From Lentzea guizhouensis (GTDB taxonomy: Bacteria > Actinomycetota > Actinomycetes > Mycobacteriales > Pseudonocardiaceae): a stretch of 64,000 nt of DNA. Below, in pieces: positions 43,188 to 50,112 of the stretch. Under the pieces are notes generated by a model. The model searched no databases, was not told the DNA's origin, and saw nothing but the letters and a program-made list of their open reading frames with translations. The position numbers and the translations under genes were made by a program. The DNA lies in the NCBI RefSeq assembly GCF_001701025.1, contig NZ_CP016793.1, positions 7,564,001-7,628,000 of the forward strand. Direction: 5' to 3'. The first letter of the stretch is position 1. Each line of letters begins with the position of its first letter.

Positions 43188-43582
43188 TTCCACTCCCCAC
43201 CGGTCGCGCGGGCCTTGATCTCCTGCACGGCCCAGCTGTTGCCGTCCGGGTCGTCGAAGAACACGAACGACCCTCCGTCCTGCTCGTTCATCCGCACGAT
43301 CTCGCCGACCTCGACACCGCGCTCGACGAGCTGCGCGCGGGCCTTCTCCAGGTCGGACACGACGAGCTGCACGCCCTTCACCGAGCCCGGCTCGCCCTTG
43401 ACGATCCCCTTGCCGATCACCACCGAGCACCCGGAACCGGGTGGCGTGAGCTGGATGATCCGCGTGTCCTCGCCGAACGCCGTGTCGTGGTCGACGACGA
43501 ACCCGAGCTGCTCGGCGTAGAAGTGCTTCGCCCGGTCCAGATCCGACACCGGCACGACGACGACTTCCAGGGTCCAGTCCAT
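43184..43582 (-). CDS. VOC-family protein (glyoxalase/bleomycin-resistance fold)
   Basis: A 132-residue vicinal-oxygen-chelate protein with two beta-alpha-beta-beta-beta units: LEVVVVPVSDLDRAKHFYAEQLGFVVDHD, and VQLVVSDLEKARAQLVERGVEVGE with FVFFDDPDGNSWAVQE. The metal-ligand Glu of the C-terminal half (VQEIKAR) is present, while the N-terminal His ligand is not clear, so catalysis is uncertain. It could bind or degrade a small hydrophobic compound. Its last codons overlap the start of the YCII gene, so both are made together. Confidence 0.9.
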   Translation of the reverse strand: MDWTLEVVVVPVSDLDRAKHFYAEQLGFVVDHDTAFGEDTRIIQLTPPGSGCSVVIGKGIVKGEPGSVKGVQLVVSDLEKARAQLVERGVEVGEIVRMNEQDGGSFVFFDDPDGNSWAVQEIKARATGGEWK

Positions 43583-43629
43583 CTCTGCTGTCCTCTCCGC
43601 TGGCCGTGTACACCGGTCCGTCGAAGAGC

Positions 43630-44199
43630 TCAGAGATTTTTCGACATGGGGTCCCGGCCCACATACCCGAGCAGCCGGTCCTGCAACGACGCGCCGTCCG
43701 GGACCTGCACCTCCGGCCCGTAGACCTCGATCCCGGGACCGAAACCTCCGGGTGTGCGCGCCTTCTCGATGATCTCGGCGGGCAGGGAGGTGGCGATGTC
43801 CCACAGGCGCCGGACGTCGCTGTCGGGGATGGTCTCGTCCTGCCCGGTCGCCCGCGCGAGGTCCCAGCCGTGCAGCACCATGTCGTCGCTGAGGACCTGG
43901 TCGATGTGGTCGATCACGGTCATCGGACCGGCAGGTGTGGGCACCTCGGTCGTGGCGGAGGCGGGGTCGTCGAGCGCGGCCTGCACCTGCCGGCGTGCCT
44001 CCCGGAAGTCCGCCAGCGGGTCACCGGTGCGGGGGATGGGACGGCCGACCATCACACCGTGCATGTCGATGACGTGGTCGACCACGCCCCGGACCGTCCA
44101 CTCCGCACAGGGCGACGGGTCGTCCCACTGTTCGGGTTCGACGTTCGCGACCTTCGCCTCGAACGCGTCGGCTCTGGCGTTGTACCTCTCCGCGATCAT
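43630..44199 (-). CDS. TIGR03086-family DinB-fold protein, paralogue of 37395-37949
   Basis: A 189-residue four-helix-bundle protein of the TIGR03086 family: ERYNARADAFEAKVANVEPEQWDDPSPCAEWTVRGVVDHVIDMHG and MVLHGWDLARATGQDE contain the His residues expected for a metal site (VVDHVID, VLHGWD). It is a putative thiol-dependent metalloprotein with unknown substrate. The ATG at 44199 is preferred because GAGGAG lies 8 bases upstream; that site is inside the end of the preceding gene. It is the second gene after the RraA-like gene, 5 bases after its stop. Confidence 0.87.
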   Translation of the reverse strand: MIAERYNARADAFEAKVANVEPEQWDDPSPCAEWTVRGVVDHVIDMHGVMVGRPIPRTGDPLADFREARRQVQAALDDPASATTEVPTPAGPMTVIDHIDQVLSDDMVLHGWDLARATGQDETIPDSDVRRLWDIATSLPAEIIEKARTPGGFGPGIEVYGPEVQVPDGASLQDRLLGYVGRDPMSKNL

Positions 44200-44204
44200 G
44201 GCCC

Positions 44205-44876
44205 TCACTCCTCGACTGCGCCGCCGATCTTGCGCAGATGCTCGCGGAAGGTGAGGCCGCTCGCCAGGTATTCGTCGAACCGGAGCTGGCTGCGCAGGGA
44301 CTCGCCCTGCCGCACCCGCTCGGCCTGCGCCCGTTCGACGTCGCGGATGCCCGCCGCCTTGGCCAGCAGGGTGTCGACCTGGTCGGCGGGTACGAACAGC
44401 ACGCCGTCGTCGTCACCGAACACCACGTCGTCGCTGGTAACCGTCCACTGGCCGACCTGCGCGGTCGACAACGCCTCCGGCGCCCGGTCGCGCAGGCTCA
44501 GCGGGCCCGTCGGGTTGGCGCCGAGGCTGAACACCGGCACCCCGATCGCGCGGATGTCGGCGGTGTCGCGGTGCAGGCCCCAGATGACCACGCCTCCCAG
44601 CTGAGCGGCATGGGCCTCCAGCACGACCATGTCGCCGACACAGGCCTCGTCGGTGCGGCCGTCGTTGTCGACGACGAGCACGTCACCGGGGGCGCTGCGC
44701 TCGATGGCCTCGAGGAAGACGTCGACGCTGCCGGCGTGGCGGGCGGGCAGGACGCGGCCGGCCACCCTCGTGCCGGGGATGACCGGCGTGAGGGTGGCCG
44801 TGCGGACCGGAACGCCCGTGCGGATGCAGGCGTCGGCCAGGTGCGCGGTGGTGAGATCGAGTTCGGCGAGATCCAT
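44205..44876 (-). CDS. RraA-family protein / oxaloacetate decarboxylase-HMG aldolase-like
   Basis: A 223-residue RraA-fold protein. The metal-binding segment GGVVIWGLHRDTADI (Arg-Asp) near residue 105, and the GD in APGDVLVVDNDGR, match the HMG/CHA aldolase and oxaloacetate decarboxylase members; these act as trimers or hexamers with Mg. Other members regulate RNase E, but the catalytic residues favour an aldolase or decarboxylase here. It begins with MDLAELDLTTAHLADACIRTG. It shares an operon with the downstream DinB-fold gene; the MFS gene upstream ends 41 bases before its start. Confidence 0.88.
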   Translation of the reverse strand: MDLAELDLTTAHLADACIRTGVPVRTATLTPVIPGTRVAGRVLPARHAGSVDVFLEAIERSAPGDVLVVDNDGRTDEACVGDMVVLEAHAAQLGGVVIWGLHRDTADIRAIGVPVFSLGANPTGPLSLRDRAPEALSTAQVGQWTVTSDDVVFGDDDGVLFVPADQVDTLLAKAAGIRDVERAQAERVRQGESLRSQLRFDEYLASGLTFREHLRKIGGAVEE

Positions 44877-44917
44877 GCCGGACAGTGAACCACCCCGGGG
44901 GTGGCGCGACCGGAAGG

Positions 44918-46108
44918 TCAGTGGACGGGGTCCGCGGTGCGTTCGGCCTGCGCGGTGGCCGGCTTGAGCACGCCCGCCGCGAACGCCGTGACCACGCAGA
45001 ACACCACCGGCAGCAGGAACGCGACGTTGAGCGGCATCAGGTGGGTGAGCCAGCCGATCACCGCCGGTCCGGCCAGCACGCCGATGTAACCGAGGCCCGC
45101 CACCCGTGACATGTTGACCGCCGCCGAGCTCGGGTCGGTGTGCCCGGCCGCGCTGAACAGCTGCGGCACCGTGCCCGACAACCCGGCACCGGCCACCGCC
45201 CAGCCCGCGATCGCGAGCCCGACCCACGGCGAGAGCGCCGCGACCGTCAGCCCGGCGGCCGCGATCACCGCACCCCAGCGCAGCACCGCCATCGGCCCGA
45301 TCTTCGCGGTGACACGGTCGGCGAGCAGCCGCCCGATGGTCATCGTGGTGGCGAACGCACCGTAGGCGAGCGCGGCGATCTGCGGTTCCGCGTCGAGCAC
45401 GTCCTGCAGGTGCAGCACGCTCCAGTCGTTGGCGACGCCCTCGCTGAGCATCACCATGAACGCCAGCCCGGCCATCACCCAGATCCGGGCGGGCACCTTC
45501 TTCTTGCTCTTGGGCCGGTCGTCGTCCTCGTGCGGGATGGTCGTGGCGCCGTGCGACAACGCCGGTGCCGTCGCGAGGCTGACGACCACACCGACGACGG
45601 CGACCACGCCGAGCGTCGTGGCGGGGGAGAGGTCCCAGCTCAGCGTGCGCGCGCCGACCAGCGCGGCCGCGACACCACCCAGCGACCAGGTGGCGTGGAA
45701 GGCGGACATGACCGGACGCGCGTACTCGCGTTCGACGACGACCGCGTGCCCGTTCATCGCCATGTCCAGCACACCGTTGCCGAACCCGAACGCCAGCAAC
45801 GCCGCCGCGAGCGCCAACTCGCTGGTCGCGAGCCCCGGCAACACCACCGCCGCGCTGCACACCACACCTGCGAGCGGCGTGACGGTCCTTGCGCCGAACC
45901 GGTCGGTGAGCCAGCCGCCGACCCGCATGCCGATGAACGCGCCCAAGCCCAGCACGAGCAGCAACCGGCCGAGCTCCGCGTGGTCGATGCCGACGCGCTG
46001 CTCGACCGTGGGGATGTGCACGATCCACATCCCGAGCAGGAAGCCGTTGAGGGCGAAGTACGTGAAGGTGGCCACCCGCGCGGCCTTGAGAGCGTTCACC
46101 TGCTTCAC
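44918..46108 (-). CDS. MFS transporter (fucose-permease-like)
   Basis: A 396-residue, twelve-helix major-facilitator protein: FALNGFLLGMWIVHIPTVEQRVGI is the first helix and loop, and GGWLTDRFGARTV is the conserved loop 2-3 motif. The central loop is charged (HEDDDRPKSKKKVPAR). Close families carry sugars or drugs. The GTG at 46108 has no visible ribosome-binding site; a GTG three codons later is the alternative. It is divergent from a DeoR-type sugar regulator with repeated motifs between them, so the substrate is probably a sugar or sugar derivative, which is inference. Confidence 0.9.
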   Translation of the reverse strand: MKQVNALKAARVATFTYFALNGFLLGMWIVHIPTVEQRVGIDHAELGRLLLVLGLGAFIGMRVGGWLTDRFGARTVTPLAGVVCSAAVVLPGLATSELALAAALLAFGFGNGVLDMAMNGHAVVVEREYARPVMSAFHATWSLGGVAAALVGARTLSWDLSPATTLGVVAVVGVVVSLATAPALSHGATTIPHEDDDRPKSKKKVPARIWVMAGLAFMVMLSEGVANDWSVLHLQDVLDAEPQIAALAYGAFATTMTIGRLLADRVTAKIGPMAVLRWGAVIAAAGLTVAALSPWVGLAIAGWAVAGAGLSGTVPQLFSAAGHTDPSSAAVNMSRVAGLGYIGVLAGPAVIGWLTHLMPLNVAFLLPVVFCVVTAFAAGVLKPATAQAERTADPVH

Positions 46109-46124
46109 GCTAACGAACAAACCG

Positions 46125-46163
46125 CGTGTTTGAAAGTTTGAACTTCGAACACGTCTGGTGTTC
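46125..46163. promoter_or_regulatory. Phased repeats between MFS and DeoR genes (probable operator)
   Basis: The unusually AT-rich 65-base gap contains TTTGAA at two adjacent 8-base intervals followed by TCGAA, the inverted pair GAACAC-N5-GTGTTC (46147-46163), and CGTGTT...AACACG. These are suitable for a DeoR-family protein acting on both divergent promoters. Confidence 0.6.
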
Positions 46164-46173
46164 AATCGCGTTC

Positions 46174-46911
46174 GTGTCCCGACTGAGGCAGATCTCCGAG
46201 GCCGTGCGCGACGCCGGCTCCCTCGGTGTGGCGGAGCTCGCGGCGCTCACCGGCGCGTCCGAGATGACGATCCGCCGCGACCTGGAGGTGCTGGCCGCCC
46301 AGGGTGTGCTGGAGCGCTATCGGGGCGGTGCGCGCAGTCTGCTGCTGCGTGGCTCCGAACCGCCGTACGCACTGCGTTTGGAGGAGGCTCTGGACGCCAA
46401 GCGCCGGATCGCTGAGGTTGTCGCTGGTCTGCTCGCTGACGGTGAGTCTGTAGTTCTGGACAGCGGTACCACGTGTGTGGAGGTTGCCCACGTGCTGCAT
46501 GCACGCCGTCTGACCGTGATGCCGTTGTCGTTGCACGCGGTCAACGCTCTGGTGGGCGCGCCGTCGCTGACGTTGCTGATCCCCGGCGGCACCCCACGTA
46601 CGGGCGAACTGGCTCTGACGGGTCCCCTGACGTTGCAGTCGTTGCAGTCACTGCGCTTCGACACCGCCGTCATCGGGTGTTGCGGGCTGTCGGCATCGGA
46701 CGGCCTGACCGCGTTCGACCTCGACGACGCCGCGGTGAAACGAGCCGCGATCGCGTCGGCCCGCCGGGTGATCGCGGTGGCGGACGCCTCGAAGTTGACG
46801 CGCACAGCACTGGCTTTCGTCGCACCGGCGTCCTCTTTGGACGCGGTGGTGACCGATGCGGAGGGGGACGACGGGTTGACCGCGGCGGGCGTGACGGTGG
46901 TGACGGCGTGA
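46174..46911 (+). CDS. DeoR-family sugar-responsive regulator
   Basis: A 245-residue protein: DeoR helix-turn-helix at about residues 5-55 (RQISEAVRDAGSLGVAELAALTGASEMTIRRDLEVLAAQGVLERYRGGA) and the DeoRC sensor with the phosphosugar-binding VVLDSGTTCVEVAHVL at about 90-105. It is probably inactivated by a phosphorylated sugar. The GTG at 46174 gives the family-typical start; the ORF could be read upstream but the operator lies there. It overlaps the next gene (GTGA), a HAD-family protein, and is divergent from the MFS transporter. Confidence 0.92.
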   Translation: MSRLRQISEAVRDAGSLGVAELAALTGASEMTIRRDLEVLAAQGVLERYRGGARSLLLRGSEPPYALRLEEALDAKRRIAEVVAGLLADGESVVLDSGTTCVEVAHVLHARRLTVMPLSLHAVNALVGAPSLTLLIPGGTPRTGELALTGPLTLQSLQSLRFDTAVIGCCGLSASDGLTAFDLDDAAVKRAAIASARRVIAVADASKLTRTALAFVAPASSLDAVVTDAEGDDGLTAAGVTVVTA

Positions 46912-47438
46912 TCGTGCTGTTCGACATGTTCGGGGTGATCGCCCGCGACCAGTCGCGCGCGGTGATGGACACGATGAGCACCGACCCGGCCTTCTGGGAC
47001 GCCTACTGGTCCCACCGCCCGGCCTACGACCGCGGCGACGTGACCGCCGCCGAGTACTGGCGCCTCGTGGGGTGGCCGCCGATGGTCGAGCAGGACGTGG
47101 CGAGCTGGACCGAGGTGGACGACGAGATGGTGGCCCTGCTCGGGTCGTTGCACTCGGCCGGGCGCCGCCTCGCGTTGCTGTCCAACATTCCCGAGGACCA
47201 CGCACGCAACTTCGAGCGGTTGTACCCGTGGCTGGACCTGTTCGAGGTGCGGGCGTTCTCCTGCCGGATCGGGCACGCGAAGCCGTCGGCGGAGGCGTTC
47301 GAGTGGTGCCGGGAACGGCTCGGGGACGGGGAGGTCCTGTTCGTGGACGACCGGGTGGAGAACGTGCGGGCGGCGGAGCAGGCCGGGATGCGCGGGCACC
47401 ACTTCACGGGCATCGAGGGGTTGCGGGCGGTTCTCTAG
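46908..47438 (+). CDS. HAD-superfamily protein with DxF in place of DxD
   Basis: A 176-residue HAD-fold protein of subfamily IA. Motif I is VLFDMFGVIA, with the nucleophile Asp followed at +2 by Phe, not Asp; motif II Ser is in LLSNIPED, motif III Lys in HAKPSAEAF, and motif IV is FVDDRVENV. Phosphatases in this family normally need the second Asp as acid/base, so activity may be weak or different, as in haloacid dehalogenases (DxY). The GTG at 46908 overlaps the DeoR stop, so a role in the same sugar pathway as the MFS transporter is inferred. Confidence 0.85.
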   Translation: MIVLFDMFGVIARDQSRAVMDTMSTDPAFWDAYWSHRPAYDRGDVTAAEYWRLVGWPPMVEQDVASWTEVDDEMVALLGSLHSAGRRLALLSNIPEDHARNFERLYPWLDLFEVRAFSCRIGHAKPSAEAFEWCRERLGDGEVLFVDDRVENVRAAEQAGMRGHHFTGIEGLRAVL

Positions 47439-47448
47439 GCTTGGCCGC

Positions 47449-48009
47449 ATGGGGGACTTGAGCATGCTGCACCCGTCGGACCGGTTGGTGGTGGCCGGTG
47501 AGCCGGTGCCGGACGACCTGGCACCGCTGGATCCCACCGCGGGCGGGGACGTGGTCGCCCTGGTGCGCACCTATCTGCGGCTCCCACCCGAGGAACGAGC
47601 GGTGCTGCGGACCACGCTGGCGGGATTGCCGCAGCTGGAGCGCACGGTCCCGGCGCGCGTCCCCACGGCCCACCACATCTACGCCACCAGCCAGGAACCC
47701 GGCGCCGTGGTGATGCGGATGCTCGGCAACCGCAACCTCGGCTGGACCGTCATCGCTAAGCTGCTCCTCGTGGTGACCGGGCGGTACTGGGCCGCCGCGA
47801 CCTGCGGCGGGGTCGGGCGCGGAGTCAAAGAACTGACGCCCGACCTGCTGGCCGACTTCGGGACGGTGCTGGACATCGCCTCCGCGGACCTGGCCCGTCT
47901 GACCGGCGTCACGCCGTCCCGACGGGCCGATCCGGGTGTCTCCTCGTTGATCTGGGACCTGAGGCGGCTCAGCTCCGGCCAGATCCGCTCTCTCACCGAT
48001 CAGCGCTAG
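47449..48009 (+). CDS. Hypothetical protein
   Basis: A 186-residue protein beginning MGDLSMLHPSDRLVVAGEPVPDDLAPLDP, with a second possible start at Met 6. It contains one hydrophobic stretch (GWTVIAKLLLVVTGRYWAAATCGGVG) that may be a buried helix, not a membrane segment, and a C-terminal helical part that could be DNA- or protein-binding (VLDIASADLARLTGVTPS). No family was recognised. It follows the HAD gene by 10 bases on the same strand and its stop overlaps that of the convergent esterase by 4 bases. Confidence 0.7.
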   Translation: MGDLSMLHPSDRLVVAGEPVPDDLAPLDPTAGGDVVALVRTYLRLPPEERAVLRTTLAGLPQLERTVPARVPTAHHIYATSQEPGAVVMRMLGNRNLGWTVIAKLLLVVTGRYWAAATCGGVGRGVKELTPDLLADFGTVLDIASADLARLTGVTPSRRADPGVSSLIWDLRRLSSGQIRSLTDQR

Positions 48010-49490
48010 TTCCAGAACGCCAACCGGTGCTCGGTGGCGTAGTCGACCCGCCCGATCGCCCCCGGTGCCAGCGACTGCACGTACCGACCCTCCGCGAACG
48101 CAGGCCACCCTGGCGTCCCGGTGCGAGCGAAGTCCGTCCACGCCTTGATCATGTGGTCGGACAGGCCGCGGTCCTTGGCGAAGTCCGCGTCCGGGAACAG
48201 GTAGTCGATGTCCGACGAGTGGTTCGCCCCGTGCAGCTCGGCCGGGAACTCCGGATCCGTGGCCGCACCCCGGTCAGCGAACTCGAACGCGTACACCGGC
48301 GCCTTCTTCGCGTACAGCTCGTGCTGCCGGAACGTCGCACGCGCCCACACCCGGTCGGTCAGCAGTGCGGCCCACGCCTGCTTCGGGCTCGCGTACCTCG
48401 CTGCCGGGTACTCCCGCAGCACCTCGGCCGGCCGCTCCGGGAACGCCTCACCCACCAGCTGCGCGTAGTGCGCAGCGTCCATCGGTTCCGGCCGGAAGAG
48501 CCCGACGAAGCTGTTGTGCTCGTCGCGCGTGGCACCGGCGAGGACCGGCACCGGAGCGAACTCCCCTGCCTCCAACGACTCCGCCGGCAACCGGGGCAGC
48601 AGCGAGCCGCCGTACCCGACCGGCTGGAAGAGGTTCATCACCTGCGGGTACTCCAGCAGCTTCTCGACCGGCAGCTGCCGCAGGCACTCGACGTCCGCGC
48701 AGCCGAGCTCACCCATGACCATCGCGCCGATCTGCTGGATCTCCGGCACGGACCGCCACGCCAGCGACGGCAACGCCTCCATGCCGGGGTACCAGGCGCC
48801 GCGCGGCACGTCGGCGAGCGTGAAGGCGCTGTGCATGATCGCCTTGTGGAACAGCGGCCGCTGCCCGATCAGGTGCGCGCCGACGGCCGTGGCGCCGAAC
48901 GACACCCCGAACAGCGTGACGTTGCCCGGATCGCCGCCGAACGCGCGGATGTTGCGCTGCACCCACTCCAGCGCCGCCCGCTGGTCCATCAGCCCGTACT
49001 CGCCGGACCCCTCCAGGCCCGGCAGGCCGAACCCGCCGAACACCCCCATCCGGTAGTTGAACGTCACCACCACGACGTCGCCCTGCCGCGCCAGGCGTTC
49101 GGCGTCGAAGTAGTGCCCGGCACCGATCGCGCCGTCACCGTGCACCCACACCAGCACCGGCTTCGCGCCGGTCGTGGCCGGGGTGGTGACGTTGACGAAC
49201 AGGCAGTCCTCGTCAGTGCTCTTCGTCTGGGCGTAGCTCGACCCGACCTGCGGGCACGGACTGCCCGGTGCCGTGGCCTCGCGGACGCCGCTCCACGGCT
49301 GCGCCGGCACCGGCGCCTTCCAGCGTTGCGGCCTGGCCGCGTACGGGATGCCCTGGAAGAGCGCGTACCCGTCGCGTGCCTGCCCCCTGACCTGCCCGGT
49401 GTCGGTCGTGACCACGTCCGATGTCACCGTTTCCCCCTCCCCGCACGCTGCGAGCAGCAGTGCGGCGACCAGCAAGGTCCCCCGACGCAT
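48006..49490 (-). CDS. Carboxylesterase family lipoprotein
   Basis: A 494-residue type-B carboxylesterase. The N-terminal lipobox is LLAAC, so it is probably anchored outside the membrane. Family motifs are FQGIPYAA near the N-terminus, EDCLFVNVTTP, NYRMGVFG, the nucleophile elbow GVSFG (usually GESAG), the acid in ATRDEHNSF and the His in LHGANHSSDIDYLF. It would hydrolyse carboxylic esters of unknown kind. The ATG at 49490 lies 2 bases after the stop of a TetR gene with AGGGGG just upstream, so it is in the regulator's operon. Confidence 0.93.
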   Translation of the reverse strand: MRRGTLLVAALLLAACGEGETVTSDVVTTDTGQVRGQARDGYALFQGIPYAARPQRWKAPVPAQPWSGVREATAPGSPCPQVGSSYAQTKSTDEDCLFVNVTTPATTGAKPVLVWVHGDGAIGAGHYFDAERLARQGDVVVVTFNYRMGVFGGFGLPGLEGSGEYGLMDQRAALEWVQRNIRAFGGDPGNVTLFGVSFGATAVGAHLIGQRPLFHKAIMHSAFTLADVPRGAWYPGMEALPSLAWRSVPEIQQIGAMVMGELGCADVECLRQLPVEKLLEYPQVMNLFQPVGYGGSLLPRLPAESLEAGEFAPVPVLAGATRDEHNSFVGLFRPEPMDAAHYAQLVGEAFPERPAEVLREYPAARYASPKQAWAALLTDRVWARATFRQHELYAKKAPVYAFEFADRGAATDPEFPAELHGANHSSDIDYLFPDADFAKDRGLSDHMIKAWTDFARTGTPGWPAFAEGRYVQSLAPGAIGRVDYATEHRLAFWN

Positions 49491-49492
49491 GT

Positions 49493-50059
49493 CTAACCCC
49501 CTGTCGCCAGCTCGACGGCCGCGATCAGCTCCCTCTCGCAGACGTCGAGGTCGAGTGCCCCGGACCGCAGCACGACGCCGTTGCGCATCGCGAGCACGAA
49601 CACCGCCATCACGTCCGGGTCGAACGCGCGGAACTCACCGGCCGCCTGTCCCTGCCTGAGCAGCTCGGCGAGCGCCACGTGATCGCTGTCGGCGATGCCA
49701 CCGTCGGTGACCGCCGCGTGTGCCCGGATCCGCAGGAACGCCAGCATGTCGGCGCGGTGCTCGCGCAGGAACGCGATGTTCGCGCTGAGGAACGCCCGCA
49801 GTTCCCGCCGCGCGCTGTCGTGCCCCATGCGTTCGTGCACGAAGCCCTGGAACCGCTCCAGGACGTCGGCGAACACCACGTCGACGAGCTCCTGCTTGTT
49901 CCGGAAGTGGTACGAGATCAGCCCGGTGCTGCTCAGCCCCGCCCGTGCGGCGATCGCCTTGAACGACGTCTCCGCGTAGTCCAGCTCCGCGATCGTGGCG
50001 ATGGCGGCGTTGACGATCTGGGCTCGGCGGGCCTGCTCGGTCACCGACTTTGCTCGCAT
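49493..50059 (-). CDS. TetR/AcrR-family repressor upstream of esterase
   Basis: A 188-residue TetR protein with helix-turn-helix ETSFKAIAARAGLSSTGLISYHFRNKQELVDVVF at about residues 33-66. The ATG at 50059 is inside an 18-bp palindrome, so a bound repressor would cover its own start codon. It is the first gene of a two-gene operon with the lipoprotein esterase, whose substrate or product may be the inducer. It is divergent from the NACHT gene, whose start is 54 bases away, so the NACHT promoter may also be affected. Confidence 0.92.
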   Translation of the reverse strand: MRAKSVTEQARRAQIVNAAIATIAELDYAETSFKAIAARAGLSSTGLISYHFRNKQELVDVVFADVLERFQGFVHERMGHDSARRELRAFLSANIAFLREHRADMLAFLRIRAHAAVTDGGIADSDHVALAELLRQGQAAGEFRAFDPDVMAVFVLAMRNGVVLRSGALDLDVCERELIAAVELATGG

Positions 50060-50066
50060 GAGCAAA
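50049..50066. promoter_or_regulatory. TetR operator spanning its own start codon
   Basis: TTTGCTC and GAGCAAA flank GCAT, which contains the TetR ATG on the minus strand. A further GAGCAAA at 50080-50086, exactly 20 bases from the first, may be a second half-site on the same face of the helix. Confidence 0.75.
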
Positions 50067-50112
50067 ATTTAGCACGCCTGAGCAAAACTGTTCGGCGAAC
50101 GGGCGGAGGTGA

